This document shows, one piece after another, positions 7,008-16,924 of a stretch of DNA of 64,000 bases (positions are counted from its first letter, which is position 1; the number at the start of each line of letters is the position of its first letter). The notes under the pieces were generated by a model. It saw nothing but the letters and a program-made list of their open reading frames with translations. It ran no database searches and was not told the DNA's origin. Source of the stretch: Sphingomonas sp. HF-S4. GTDB lineage: Bacteria > Pseudomonadota > Alphaproteobacteria > Sphingomonadales > Sphingomonadaceae. The stretch is from NCBI RefSeq assembly GCF_032911445.1, contig NZ_JAWJEJ010000001.1:496001-560000 (forward strand), read 5' to 3'. The translations under genes and the position numbers were made by a program.

Positions 7008-9410
7008 ATGGTCCGGTTGAGCGCCTTCGGTCACGTACCGGGGAACGACGATACGCGCGGCGGGACCACGCGCGCCAGCCCCGTGCTTTGCTTCAGCCAT
7101 CTGCGCTGGGCATTCGTCTTCCAGCGTCCGCAGCACCTGATGAGCCGCTTCGCCCGCGAACGTGACGTGCTGTACTGGGAAGAGCCGCACTATCTGGACG
7201 AACACGAGACGCCGTGGCTCGAGACCGCGCGTTGCGCCGTCACCGGAGTCACCGTTGCGACGCCGCAGCTGCCGCGCGGCCAGTCGCCGGCGAACCAAAC
7301 CGCGATGCTCAAGCGCCTGCTCGACACCTGCCTCGGCGACCTCGGGCAGCCGGTGATGCGCTGGTATTACACGCCGATGATGCTCCCCTTCTCCGAGCAT
7401 GTCGAAGCGCAGTGCGTCGTCTATGACTGCATGGACGAGCTGGCCAATTTCAAGAACGCGCCCGCCGAGCTGATGCAGCTCGAGCTGCGCCTGTTCGAGC
7501 AGGCGGATATCGTCTTCACCGGCGGCTACAGCCTCTACGAGGCGAAGCGCGGCCGGCACGCGAACGTCCACGCCTTTCCGTCGAGCGTGGACGTCGCGCA
7601 CTTCGCCGCTGCGCGTTCGCACGACGAAGATCCAGCCGACCAGGCCGGCCTGCCGCGGCCACGCTTCGGCTTCTACGGCGTGGTCGACGAGCGCATGGAT
7701 CTCGGTCTGCTGGCGTATCTCGCCGACGCGCGGCCGGACTGGTCGATCATTATCGTCGGCCCGGTCGTCAAGATCGACCCCGCCGATCTGCCGCAGCGAC
7801 CCAATCTCCAGTATCTCGGCAGCAAGACCTATGACGAGCTGCCTGCCTATCTGGGCGGGTGGGATGTCGCGTTGATGCCGTTCGCAATCAACGACTCGAC
7901 GCGCTTCATCAGCCCGACCAAGACGCCGGAATATCTCGCCGCGGGGCGCCCGGTGGTGTCGACCCCCATCGCGGACGTCACCCGTCATTACGGCAAGGTC
8001 GCTGCCGTCAGGATTGCCGATACCCCGCAAGTATTTGTCGAGGCCTGCGATGCCGCGCTCGCAATGTCGCGCGAGCCAAGCGCATCAAGCGCATGGCGCG
8101 AAGAAATCGACGTCCTGCTGGCCCGCATGTCGTGGGACCGGACGTTCCAGCACATGTCGGAGTTGATCGCGCTGGCCATTCGCGCTGCGGATCGGGCCCA
8201 CCCGATCGTCTCGCCGACCAGCTGGCCGGCCGAACGCGTGAAGCGTTATGACGTGATGGTCGTGGGCGCTGGCTTTGCCGGCGCGGTGATGGCCGAGCGT
8301 CTTGCCCGCGATGGCGGCAAGCGCGTGCTGGTGGTCGATCGCAGGCCGCATGTCGCCGGCAACGCGTTCGACCGGCTCGACGATGCGGGGGTGCTGATCC
8401 ACCAATATGGCCCCCATATCTTCCACACCAATTCGAGCGACATCGTCGACTATCTGTCGCGCTTCACCGAGTGGCGCTCGTACGAGCACCGCGTGCTGGC
8501 CGATATCGATGGGCTGCGGGTGCCAATGCCGATCAACCGCACCACGCTCAATCTGCTCTATGGACTCGACCTCGCCAGCGATGCCGAGGCGGAAGCCTTT
8601 CTTGCCAGCAAGGCCGAACCGGTCGAGCCGATCGTCACCTCGGCCGATGTCGTGATCTCGAAGGTCGGCCGCGAACTCTACGAGACCTTCTTCCAGGGCT
8701 ATACGCGCAAGCAATGGGGCATGGATCCCTCCGAGCTCGACAAGTCAGTCACCGCGAGAGTGCCCACGCGAACCTCGACAGACGACCGCTATTTCAACGA
8801 CAGCTTCCAGGCGATGCCGCGCGACGGCTACACCAAGATGTTCGAGCGCATGCTCGATCACCCCAATATCGACCTGTTGCTCGGAGTCGATTTCGAGGAA
8901 GCGCGCGAGGCTTATCCGCACGACCATCTGGTCTTTACCGGTCCGATCGACGAGTATTTCGGCCACCGATACGGCAAGCTTCCCTATCGCTCGCTCGAAT
9001 TCCGGCACGAAACGCACGATTGCGAGTGGTTCCAGGACGTGGCGGTGGTCAACTTCCCGGCGGAATCGGCGCCGCATACCCGGATCACCGAATACAAGCA
9101 TCTCACGGGGCAGACAGCGCCGCGTACCAGTCTGACCTATGAGATTCCCAGCGCGACGGGCGATCCCTATTACCCCATCCCGCGGCCCGAGAATCAGGCG
9201 CTTTTCAAGCGCTATGAAGCATTGGCGCTCGGCCTGTCCGGCGTGACGTTCGTCGGCCGGCTCGCGACCTATCGCTATTACAATATGGACCAGGTCGTCG
9301 GCCAGGCGCTCGCCACCTATCGCCGGATGGCCTCCTCGTCGGCCGAACCTGCCTATCCCGACGCCCGGACTGCGGTCGAGCAGCCGGCACGCAAGGTCAG
9401 CGCCGGCTGA
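7008..9410 (+). CDS. Glycosyltransferase fused to UDP-galactopyranose mutase
   Basis: An 800-residue fusion. Residues about 25-385 form a GT-B-type glycosyltransferase (FSHLRWAFVFQRPQHLMSR; RPNLQYLGSKTYDELPAYL; FISPTKTPEYLAAGRPVVST). Residues about 408-775 are a UDP-galactopyranose mutase: FAD-binding VMVVGAGFAGAVMAERLA, GNAFDR, YGPHIFHTNS, FFQGYTRKQWGM and YYNMDQVVGQAL. The mutase interconverts UDP-galactopyranose and UDP-galactofuranose, and the linked transferase may use that sugar. It acts in the cytosol on a surface polysaccharide pathway. AGGGAAA precedes the ATG; a second ATG lies 4 nt upstream out of frame. The Mn-catalase gene follows closely. Confidence 0.9.
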   Translation: MVRLSAFGHVPGNDDTRGGTTRASPVLCFSHLRWAFVFQRPQHLMSRFARERDVLYWEEPHYLDEHETPWLETARCAVTGVTVATPQLPRGQSPANQTAMLKRLLDTCLGDLGQPVMRWYYTPMMLPFSEHVEAQCVVYDCMDELANFKNAPAELMQLELRLFEQADIVFTGGYSLYEAKRGRHANVHAFPSSVDVAHFAAARSHDEDPADQAGLPRPRFGFYGVVDERMDLGLLAYLADARPDWSIIIVGPVVKIDPADLPQRPNLQYLGSKTYDELPAYLGGWDVALMPFAINDSTRFISPTKTPEYLAAGRPVVSTPIADVTRHYGKVAAVRIADTPQVFVEACDAALAMSREPSASSAWREEIDVLLARMSWDRTFQHMSELIALAIRAADRAHPIVSPTSWPAERVKRYDVMVVGAGFAGAVMAERLARDGGKRVLVVDRRPHVAGNAFDRLDDAGVLIHQYGPHIFHTNSSDIVDYLSRFTEWRSYEHRVLADIDGLRVPMPINRTTLNLLYGLDLASDAEAEAFLASKAEPVEPIVTSADVVISKVGRELYETFFQGYTRKQWGMDPSELDKSVTARVPTRTSTDDRYFNDSFQAMPRDGYTKMFERMLDHPNIDLLLGVDFEEAREAYPHDHLVFTGPIDEYFGHRYGKLPYRSLEFRHETHDCEWFQDVAVVNFPAESAPHTRITEYKHLTGQTAPRTSLTYEIPSATGDPYYPIPRPENQALFKRYEALALGLSGVTFVGRLATYRYYNMDQVVGQALATYRRMASSSAEPAYPDARTAVEQPARKVSAG

Positions 9411-9448
9411 ACCAATTCCACGCGATTCAACGACGACAGGAGCGCATC

Positions 9449-10396
9449 ATGTTCATGCACAACAAGCGACTACAATATACCGTCCGAGTATCGGAGCCGA
9501 ACCCGGTTCTCGCCTCGCTCATGCTCGAACAATTCGGCGGTGCCGACGGCGAGCTCGCGGCGGCGATGCGCTACTTCACGCAAGGGTTGGGCGAACTGGA
9601 CGCGGGCCGCAAGGATCTGCTCCTCGACATCGCAACCGAAGAGCTCAGCCATCTCGAGGTGATCGGATCGATCGTCGCGATGCTGAACAAGGGTGCCAAG
9701 GCCCAGCTGGCCGAAGCGGCGATGGAAGAGGCCGAGCTCTATCTCTCGATGACCGCGGGCGGCAACAGCCACACCCAGTCGCTGCTGTTCGGCGGCGGTC
9801 CCTCGCTGACGAATTCGTCCGGTGTGCCATGGACCGCTGCCTATATCGACAGCCGCGGCGATCCGACCTGCGACATGCGCTCGAACATCGCGGCCGAAAG
9901 CCGCGCGAAGATCGTCTATGAGCGCCTCATCAACATCACCGACGATCCGGGCATCAAGGACGCACTCGGGTTCCTGATGACCCGCGAAATCGCGCACCAG
10001 AAGTCCTTCGAGAAGGCCCTCTACGCGATCGAGGACAATTTCCCCTCGGGCAAGCTGCCAGGGATCGAGAAGTTCGCCAACATCTACGTCAACACGTCGC
10101 AAGGCGAAGGTGACACGGACGGCCCCTGGAATACGGGTGATCAATGGGTTCGGATCGACGATCTCGATCAGACCATGCCGATCGACGACGGCGACGGCAC
10201 CGCGAGCGTCACGCTTGCCAAGAACGATGCCGCAGTGGCGGATAAGCTGGCGGCGCGGACCGCGTCGGATCCGGAGAGCGATCCCGAGACCGGCGTCGAT
10301 CTTGGCGCGGGCCCGGGTGCGGGCCCGATTACGGGCGAGGATCTGGGCGGTGCCGAAGACATCAAGGACGCAGCAAAGATGGCCGACGCGCCGTAG
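9449..10396 (+). CDS. Manganese catalase family protein
   Basis: A 315-residue di-manganese catalase. The ferritin-like four-helix core has the metal ligands in E-Q-FGGADGELAAAMRYF (residue about 36), ATEELSHLE (about 66-73), NIAAESRAKIVYERL (about 150) and MTREIAHQKSFEKAL (about 181-188). It would break down hydrogen peroxide in the cytosol. After about residue 240 the protein has a low-complexity acidic/glycine tail (DPESDPETGVDLGAGPGAG) common in sphingomonad and rhizobial members. CAGGAG precedes the ATG. It is 38 nt downstream of the transferase-mutase gene and ends at a hairpin. Confidence 0.92.
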   Translation: MFMHNKRLQYTVRVSEPNPVLASLMLEQFGGADGELAAAMRYFTQGLGELDAGRKDLLLDIATEELSHLEVIGSIVAMLNKGAKAQLAEAAMEEAELYLSMTAGGNSHTQSLLFGGGPSLTNSSGVPWTAAYIDSRGDPTCDMRSNIAAESRAKIVYERLINITDDPGIKDALGFLMTREIAHQKSFEKALYAIEDNFPSGKLPGIEKFANIYVNTSQGEGDTDGPWNTGDQWVRIDDLDQTMPIDDGDGTASVTLAKNDAAVADKLAARTASDPESDPETGVDLGAGPGAGPITGEDLGGAEDIKDAAKMADAP

Positions 10397-10432
10397 TTTC
10401 TGTCCATCCTTTGGCGGTATCGAAATGAGTCA

Positions 10433-10459
10433 GGGCGTCGCGATATTTTCGCGGCGCCC
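10433..10459 (+). terminator. Stem-loop after Mn-catalase
   Basis: GGGCGTCGCGA and TCGCGGCGCCC pair in an 11-bp stem with one G-T wobble around a TATTT loop, 37 nt after the catalase stop codon. The T-tract is weak (ATTTCTCC). Confidence 0.55.
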
Positions 10460-10491
10460 ATTTCTCCTCGCAACAGGAGGAAGCGTTCTGC

Positions 10492-10557
10492 ATGGCGAAT
10501 GTACATTGCCCAACTGCCAGCCGTCTCGGTCGGGTACATGGAAATCTGATCCGCTAA
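10492..10557 (+). CDS. Possible 21-residue peptide with strong ribosome binding site
   Basis: AGGAGGA lies 8 nt before an ATG opening a 21-codon frame (MANVHCPTASRLGRVHGNLI plus R). It is too short to judge by composition. It lies in the 325-bp gap before the zinc alcohol dehydrogenase and could be a leader peptide or chance. No other gene is supportable in 10397-10721. Confidence 0.25.
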   Translation: MANVHCPTASRLGRVHGNLIR

Positions 10558-10721
10558 TTCTGATGCTTCTCGACGCTATGCGACAAGATGCGACGACCCG
10601 CTTCCGGTAACGCGAAGTTGCTTGCGGTGGAAGGCCGAGCCCATTCCGCTCTCACAAACGTTGAGGTGGTTCAGTCGCTTTTCCGATCCTGGCGGAGCTC
10701 CTGCTCAAACGGAGAAGAAAA

Positions 10722-11897
10722 ATGCGCGCACTATGCTGGCACGGCAAAGGCGACGTTCGCGTCGACACCGTCGCAGATCCCGAGATTAAGCACCCGCGAG
10801 ACGCCATCATCAAGGTGACCGCCTGCGCGATCTGCGGGTCTGACCTCCATCTGTTCGACGGTTTTCAGCCTACCATGGAGGCAGGCGACATCCTCGGTCA
10901 CGAGAATATGGGCGAGGTCGTGGCGCTGGGCTCCGAGGTCACCAACCTCAGGATCGGCGACCGCGTGGTCGTACCGTTCACCATTAGCTGCGGCGACTGC
11001 TGGTTCTGCAGGAAGGGCCTGTTCGCAGCGTGTGATCGGACCAATCCGAATGCCGAAATGGCCGCCAAGGCCATGGGGCACTCGCCCGCCGGCCTATTGG
11101 GTTTCAGCCACATGCTCGGCGGTTATTGTGGCGGTCAGGCAGAGTATCTCCGCGTCCCGATGGCCGATATCGGGCCGATCAAGATACCGGACAGCGTCAC
11201 CGACGATCAGGCGCTGTTCCTGTCCGACATCTTCCCCACCGGATACATGGCAGCCGAGAATGCGCAGATTGAAGCAGGCGACACGGTCGCCATCTGGGGC
11301 TGCGGCCCGGTCGGCCAATTCGCTATCCGCTCCGCACTCATGATGGGTGCCGGCCGCGTCATTGCAATTGACGAAATTCCCGAGCGCCTCGCTATGGCCG
11401 AGGCCGGTGGGGCTGAGACAATCAATTTCGCCGAGACCGAAGTTTACGACGAACTGCAGGCGCGAACAAAGGGACGTGGGCCTGACAGTTGCATCGATGC
11501 CGTCGGCTGCGAGGCCGCCGGTCACGGAGCCGCAGACGCTGTAATCGACAAGGTAAAGGCGAGTGTGATGCTCGCCACCGATCGCGTCCATGTGCTGCGG
11601 CAAGCGATCATGAGCTGCCGCAAGGGCGGGACGGTTTCCGTTCCCGGCGTGTACGTCGGTATGGGGGATAAGCTGCCTATCGGCGCGGCGATGAACAAGG
11701 GGCTCACCATCAAGCTCGGGCAGACTCATGTGCAGCGCTACACCGCACCGCTCCTGGAAAAGATTATAGCCGGGGAGATTGATCCCAGCTTCGTGATTAC
11801 CCACCCGGCAAGCCTTGAGGACGCGCCTGAGATGTACGCGAAATTTCGCGACAAAGACGATGGCGTGATCAAGGTGGTGATGCGCCCGCACGGCTGA
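10722..11897 (+). CDS. Zinc-dependent alcohol dehydrogenase (FDH-like, glutathione-independent formaldehyde dehydrogenase type)
   Basis: A 391-residue medium-chain dehydrogenase. The catalytic zinc site is shown by CAICGSDLH (residues about 37-45) and GHENMGEV (about 61). The structural zinc lobe has four cysteines in [15 protein letters not shown] (about 90-104). The NAD(P)-binding motif is [10 protein letters not shown] (about 191), with an acidic residue ending the next strand ([11 protein letters not shown]). The overall length and the insert after the zinc lobe match FDH-like enzymes rather than classic alcohol dehydrogenase. The substrate is probably an alcohol or aldehyde in the cytosol. 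It appears monocistronic, with GGAGAAG upstream and a hairpin downstream. Confidence 0.88.
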   Translation: MRALCWHGKGDVRVDTVADPEIKHPRDAIIKVTACAICGSDLHLFDGFQPTMEAGDILGHENMGEVVALGSEVTNLRIGDRVVVPFTISCGDCWFCRKGLFAACDRTNPNAEMAAKAMGHSPAGLLGFSHMLGGYCGGQAEYLRVPMADIGPIKIPDSVTDDQALFLSDIFPTGYMAAENAQIEAGDTVAIWGCGPVGQFAIRSALMMGAGRVIAIDEIPERLAMAEAGGAETINFAETEVYDELQARTKGRGPDSCIDAVGCEAAGHGAADAVIDKVKASVMLATDRVHVLRQAIMSCRKGGTVSVPGVYVGMGDKLPIGAAMNKGLTIKLGQTHVQRYTAPLLEKIIAGEIDPSFVITHPASLEDAPEMYAKFRDKDDGVIKVVMRPHG

Positions 11898-11923
11898 GCC
11901 GCACAATCATTACCGTTGCTCTG

Positions 11924-11950
11924 CGTCCGACCCTGACCAAGGGTCGGACG
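11924..11950. terminator. Perfect 10-bp hairpin after the alcohol dehydrogenase
   Basis: CGTCCGACCC and GGGTCGGACG pair exactly around a 7-nt loop, 27 nt after the stop codon. There is no T-tract, so it may be a transcript-stabilising stem, a factor-dependent terminator or a protein-binding palindrome. The rest of 11951-12180 holds nothing recognisable. Confidence 0.5.
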
Positions 11951-12180
11951 TCGCCCTGACCCGTACCGGGCCCTTCAAAGGCCTGTCGACGCATTCGAAC
12001 GAACTGCGGGCATCGGTATTGCTTGGCGCGCCGTGGACGACCGGCGTAGGTGCGCCAACCTCCCCTAAACTTCCGCTTATCGTGAAAGTCGTCGATGATT
12101 GGCGCGGATACCATAACCCCCGCGATCGTTGGAACTGCAGCCGAACCGTCGGTGAAAACACCACCGATCGGAATAGCACG

Positions 12181-13242
12181 ATGACAAGAACAGCTTTGGT
12201 CGTGGGTGCAAGCGGCATCGTCGGCAGCGCAACCGTGGCCCTTCTCAAGAGTCGGAGCTGGTCCGTGGCCGGGTTGGCCCGGCGACCGACGATGCAAGAT
12301 GGGGTTCAGCCGGTGCCAGCCGACCTTCAGGACGCCCCGGGTACCGCCAAGGCGCTCGCTGCCATCGACCCCGATGCCATTTTCATCACCACCTGGCTAC
12401 GACAGGATACCGAAGCGAAGAACATCCGCGTCAACGCCGCGATGGTCCGCAATCTGCTTGATGGGCTGCCCAAGGCAACCAGGCCGCGCCACGTCGCTCT
12501 GGTGACTGGCCTTAAGCATTATCTCGGCCCGTTCGAAGCCTACGGACAGGGCGGGCTGCCCCAAACGCCTTTCCGCGAGGAACAGGGCCGACTGAACATC
12601 GAGAACTTCTACTACGCGCAAGAGGATGAGCTGTTTGCCGCCGCCGCCCGCGACGGATTCAGCTGGAGTGTGCATCGCCCTCATACGGTCATCGGCCTGG
12701 CGGTCGGCAATGCGATGAACATGGGCACGACACTGGCGGTGTATGCGACGCTGTGCCGCGAGACGCAGCGGCCCTTCACGTTCCCGGGCTCCGCGACGCA
12801 GTGGACGGGTCTCACCGACATGACCGATGCCGGCCAACTCGCCTCTCATTTGCTATGGGCGACCGAGACAGAGGCGGCGCATGACGAGGCATTCAACGTC
12901 GTCAACGGGGACATCTTCCGCTGGCAGTGGATGTGGCCGCGTCTTGCCGAATGGTTCGGGCTGCGAGCAGCGTCATTTGATGGAACAGTTCGCCCGCTGG
13001 AGGAGCAAATGGCTGGCGATGCTGGAGTGTGGCGCGCCATCGCCGACCGCGAGGGGCTGATCGAGCCCGACTTACATCGACTGGCCTCGGCCTGGCATAC
13101 CGATGCTGACCTCGGTCGACCGATCGAGGTGGTCACAGACATGTCCAAGAGCCGCCGCTTTGGCTTCGCGGGCTATCAGCCGACTGACGATGCCTTCTTT
13201 GCTCTGTTTGAGCAGTTGCGGTTCAATCGACTGATTCCATGA
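12181..13242 (+). CDS. SDR family oxidoreductase, PRISE-like (progesterone 5-beta-reductase/iridoid synthase-like)
   Basis: A 353-residue extended short-chain dehydrogenase. VVGASGIVGSATVALL gives the nucleotide-binding motif. LVTGLKHYLGPFEAYG holds the conserved Lys-containing motif and ENFYYAQEDELF the Tyr-containing motif that replace the usual YxxxK in PRISE enzymes. RPHTVIGLAVGNAMNM and PFTFPGS are also typical. Such enzymes reduce activated carbon-carbon double bonds of enones; the bacterial substrate is unknown. The frame extends upstream to 12019, but the ATG at 12181 matches family length and places the glycine motif correctly. It is convergent with the histidine kinase, 22 nt apart. 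Confidence 0.85.
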   Translation: MTRTALVVGASGIVGSATVALLKSRSWSVAGLARRPTMQDGVQPVPADLQDAPGTAKALAAIDPDAIFITTWLRQDTEAKNIRVNAAMVRNLLDGLPKATRPRHVALVTGLKHYLGPFEAYGQGGLPQTPFREEQGRLNIENFYYAQEDELFAAAARDGFSWSVHRPHTVIGLAVGNAMNMGTTLAVYATLCRETQRPFTFPGSATQWTGLTDMTDAGQLASHLLWATETEAAHDEAFNVVNGDIFRWQWMWPRLAEWFGLRAASFDGTVRPLEEQMAGDAGVWRAIADREGLIEPDLHRLASAWHTDADLGRPIEVVTDMSKSRRFGFAGYQPTDDAFFALFEQLRFNRLIP

Positions 13243-13264
13243 TCGATGCCCCTGTCGGCTCGTC

Positions 13265-16200
13265 TTATGCACCGTCCAAAGGGATGATGGTCGCAAGGCT
13301 TGTGGCCAACTCGGAGCTTCGGAACGGCTTCGTCAATCGCGGCAACTCCGGCGCAATGCCTTCCATATCCGCGTATCCGGATACCACCAGCACCCGCAGG
13401 GAGGGCTTCAACACACGGGCCTCGCGCGCCAAGTCTGCACCATTCATTCCTGGCATGAGATGATCAGTCACAAGAATGTCAGGATCTGCGCCACTCCTGA
13501 CAATCAGTAACGCTTCCTCAGCAGAACTCGCTTCAATGACCTCGAAGCCAAGATCAATCAACATATCGGCGGTGCTCATGCGAACGAGTTCCTCGTCGTC
13601 GACCAGAAGTGCCGTGCCGCGGCCTACGCCTGCCGCCGGCGCGGGAGCGGCCTCGTCATCGTCGCCGACGACCGTCCCGCTGATCGGCAGCCAGAGCTCG
13701 ATGCTCGTTCCCCGGTCTGGCTGACTTTCAATAGTTAGTCCCCCGCCGAGCTGGGCGGCGAGCCCGTGAACCATGGACAGTCCCAGACCCGTGCCCTTTC
13801 CAATCCCCTTGGTGGAGAAGAAGGGCTCGACGGCTCGTGCGAGTGTAGCCTCATCCATGCCGACGCCGCTGTCCGCAACCCGTAGCTTGACGTAATGTCC
13901 GAGCTTCACGCCGGAGTTGTGTACGCCACGAATGCTCTCGCGTCTTGCTTCGATCGTGAGCTGGCCACCTTCGGGCATCGCATCGCGAGCGTTCACCGCC
14001 AGGTTAAGAAGTGCCATTTCGAGCTGGTTTGGATCGGCCTGCGCCGGCGGCAGATCAACAGCAAGATCGACACGGACGTCAATAGTTGGGCCAAGAGTGG
14101 AGCCGATCAAACCCGCCATTCCGTCGATTAGACGTCCGACGTCTACTGCAATTGGCTGTAGCGGCTGGCGCCGGGCGAAGGCGAGCAGTCGCTGGACAAG
14201 GACTTTTGCCCGTTCCGCCGACTGTAGAGCGCCGTCGATTAGCCTGCGTTCGCGGTCGTTGCCAATGCCTTTGCGCACCAGCATATCGAGTGAGCCGATG
14301 ATTGGCGTGAGCAGATTGTTGAAGTCGTGCGCTACTCCACCGGTGAGGCTGCCCATCGCCTCCATTTTCTGGGACTGGCGCAATGCTTCCTCCGCTTGTC
14401 GGAGGGCCTTCTCCCGCTCTTTATCTTCGGTGATGTCGCGCCCGACCGCCACGATCACGTTGGCGTCGGCCCGCGTTGACCACGAGATCCAGCGATAGTC
14501 GCCGCCCTTGGTTCGGTAGCGGTTCTCAAAGCGCTCGAAGGATCGACCTTCCGCGTGAGACTGCGCACCCTCCTGCGTGTGGCGCAGGTCCTCTGGATGG
14601 ATCAATTCGAATAAGATTTGCCCGACCAGCTCTTCTTCACGCCAGCCCAGTGTCTCGGTCCAGGCCGGATTCACGGCCAGGATCCGACCATCTAAACCGC
14701 AGCGCAGCATGACGTCGCGCGACAGCGTCCACATCTGGTTGCGCTCCGCAGTCCGTTGCTCGACCCGCTGCTCCAGCGTTTCGTTCAAGTCGAGAAGCTG
14801 CTCGTCCACGCGGGCGCGTTCGATCGCGGCTTTGACTCGCTCGCCAACTTCTCGGAACAGATCTTCTTCCGCCGCTGTCCACTTTCGAGGCGTGGCGCTC
14901 TGGAATGCCAGCAGGCTCACCCATTTCTCATTCTCGAACAACACGACGTCAAGGTACGCGCCGACCTGCCTGGCTCGGAGCCCTGATCGCGCCTGGTCGT
15001 TAAACCGTGCATCCGTCGCGACATCATTGACTTTGACGACCGGGCACTCGTGGTAAGCACGCAGCAGTTCCGGTCCGAATGCCTCCAGATCGTGCTCGCC
15101 GACGATGGTATCTACGCCTTTGGTGAAGTCGCGCTCAACTCGCATCACGCTGCCGAAATACTCCGCGTAGAAAACGCGGTTGAGATCGAACCGCTCGCAG
15201 AGTTTCTCGGCGGCAGCCGATGCGATCTCTGCGGGCGTATAAAGTGACCGGAGGGCATCGGAGAGCTCGAGCAGGAACGCCTGACGCGCCTCGCTTTCGC
15301 GCAGGCTTGCTTCGGCGTCCGCGCGCTCCTGCTCTGCCACACGCCGTGCGATGGCGGCGCGGGTGCGCGCCGCAAAGTCACGAACGAACGATACCTCCTC
15401 GTCAGTCCAGTCACGCGGCATCGCCGAATGTACGAACATCGTCGCGATCATTTGTCCGTGTTCTACGACGGGCACGTCGAGGTGTGCGCGAATACCGAGC
15501 TTGCGGAAAGCGTCGCCATTCTTGGCCGTGCGCGGGTCGCCTTCGACATCGGCGTTGGGCACAGGCGTGCCGCGCCGCAGGTCGTCGATATACGCACCAT
15601 AGTCGGCGAAACGGTGAACGCCGGCGAGGTCGTCGAAACCCGCCTCGCCCCAAGTCCGATCGACCGTAATCGTGCCCGTTTCGGTGTTCACAGCGCCGTA
15701 GCCGACGCGAGTTGCGCCGAGTACCTGACCTAGCAGTTCCGATGCAGCAAACGACAGGTCGGCGGTATCCAGTTCGTCTCGGAGCCGGTCGTCCAGCGAT
15801 AGCAGCGCCTCCCGGCGAATCCCTGCCCGCACCCTCCCTGTGACGTCTTGGCCCTCGATGAAGATGCTAGTGACGGTTCCAGCGTCGTCGCGAACTGGTT
15901 CGAAGATGAAGTCGAGGAAGTGGTCGGCAGGATCGTTCGCGGGTGATGACGCCAGCCAAACCGGCATGGCGTTCGCAACGAAGCGCTCGCCCCCCGCATA
16001 CACGCTGTCGAGCAGCTCAAAGAAGCGCTGCCCATCGACGATGGGGAATGCCTCAGCGACGGTCCTGCCGGCAAGATCGCGGCGATCGAACAGTCGATCA
16101 AACGCCTCGTTCGCGAACTCGAAGCGGTGCTCGGGACCAGCTAGAATGGCGATAAAACCCGGCGCCCGCTCGAAAAGCCTGCGCTGCCGGTCTCGGTCCT

Positions 16201-16708
16201 CTGCCAGCCGACGCTCGGCAAACACCTGATCGGTAGTCTCGGAGCACACGCAGAATAGTCCGGCCACGGCATCCGTCATGTCCCGCACCGGCGTGTAGGA
16301 AAACGCGAAGTGTGCCTCGCGCGGTCGTCCCGGACGCTCGGGGCTTAGCTCGATATCCGCCATGTGAACCGGCGCGCCCTTGAAGACCCGCTCAAACAGA
16401 GGAGCGATCTCCATCTCGATGTCGGGCCAAACTGTGAAAAAAGGCCGCGCGAACCCAGCCGGATGACGATCGGCCATGAGCACGGCGTAAGCGTCGTTGT
16501 AGAGAAGCGTGCGATCCGGGCCCCAGGCGACGAACATCGGCTGTCCGGCAGCGAGCATCAAGGCCACGAGCGTTTTCAATGGCTGGGGCCAGCCTTGAGG
16601 TTCGCCCAGCGTTGAGGCCAACCAATCATGCTCTCGCATGAGTGCGCCCATCTCGCCGCCGCCAACGAGAAAAGCAGATGTTGCCACTTCTTCCGAGATT
16701 GCGGACAC
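13265..16708 (-). CDS. Hybrid sensor histidine kinase/response regulator (PAS-PAS-GAF-GAF-PAS-HisKA-HATPase-REC)
   Basis: A protein of about 1147 residues with no membrane segments. In order: a PAS-like domain (FLVGGGEMGALMREHDWLAS, to about 150), a second PAS (about 165-300), GAF domains (about 310-460 and 480-660), a third PAS (about 680-800), HisKA with the phospho-His in GGVAHDFNNLLTPI (about 830), HATPase_c (ARDAMPEGG, VADSGVGMD, GTGLGLSMVHGL), and a receiver (LLVDDEELVRM; phospho-Asp in ILVTDHLMPGMNG; KPF). It resembles the LOV kinase at 51929. The frame opens with a TTG at 16750, but the GTG at 16708 has a GGAGAA site 3 nt upstream and is preferred. The input signal is unknown. Confidence 0.88.
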   Translation of the reverse strand: MSAISEEVATSAFLVGGGEMGALMREHDWLASTLGEPQGWPQPLKTLVALMLAAGQPMFVAWGPDRTLLYNDAYAVLMADRHPAGFARPFFTVWPDIEMEIAPLFERVFKGAPVHMADIELSPERPGRPREAHFAFSYTPVRDMTDAVAGLFCVCSETTDQVFAERRLAEDRDRQRRLFERAPGFIAILAGPEHRFEFANEAFDRLFDRRDLAGRTVAEAFPIVDGQRFFELLDSVYAGGERFVANAMPVWLASSPANDPADHFLDFIFEPVRDDAGTVTSIFIEGQDVTGRVRAGIRREALLSLDDRLRDELDTADLSFAASELLGQVLGATRVGYGAVNTETGTITVDRTWGEAGFDDLAGVHRFADYGAYIDDLRRGTPVPNADVEGDPRTAKNGDAFRKLGIRAHLDVPVVEHGQMIATMFVHSAMPRDWTDEEVSFVRDFAARTRAAIARRVAEQERADAEASLRESEARQAFLLELSDALRSLYTPAEIASAAAEKLCERFDLNRVFYAEYFGSVMRVERDFTKGVDTIVGEHDLEAFGPELLRAYHECPVVKVNDVATDARFNDQARSGLRARQVGAYLDVVLFENEKWVSLLAFQSATPRKWTAAEEDLFREVGERVKAAIERARVDEQLLDLNETLEQRVEQRTAERNQMWTLSRDVMLRCGLDGRILAVNPAWTETLGWREEELVGQILFELIHPEDLRHTQEGAQSHAEGRSFERFENRYRTKGGDYRWISWSTRADANVIVAVGRDITEDKEREKALRQAEEALRQSQKMEAMGSLTGGVAHDFNNLLTPIIGSLDMLVRKGIGNDRERRLIDGALQSAERAKVLVQRLLAFARRQPLQPIAVDVGRLIDGMAGLIGSTLGPTIDVRVDLAVDLPPAQADPNQLEMALLNLAVNARDAMPEGGQLTIEARRESIRGVHNSGVKLGHYVKLRVADSGVGMDEATLARAVEPFFSTKGIGKGTGLGLSMVHGLAAQLGGGLTIESQPDRGTSIELWLPISGTVVGDDDEAAPAPAAGVGRGTALLVDDEELVRMSTADMLIDLGFEVIEASSAEEALLIVRSGADPDILVTDHLMPGMNGADLAREARVLKPSLRVLVVSGYADMEGIAPELPRLTKPFRSSELATSLATIIPLDGA

Positions 16709-16924
16709 GGGTTCTCCAGGTGCATCGAGACCATTTTCGATGCAGATCAACGCCTTGCCCTTCGCAAACGTTCAAGAACATCATCGCCCAAGGAGGGGGG
16801 CTTGGCTAGAGGAATGTAGGCTGCTTTGGGGGCAAGCGACCCGCGCCGAATAAGGGAACCGGTTCTCGATGGGCCGGGTCCGCGATAGGCTTCGAGACGC
16901 CAGGCAGCCCGGGCGGCGCGTTGA

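Noticed and set aside
6792..8030. Upstream extension of the GH1-RmlD frame over the mutase gene
   Set aside because: The extra 400 residues are antisense to a clear glycosyltransferase and cross the AT-rich promoter region.
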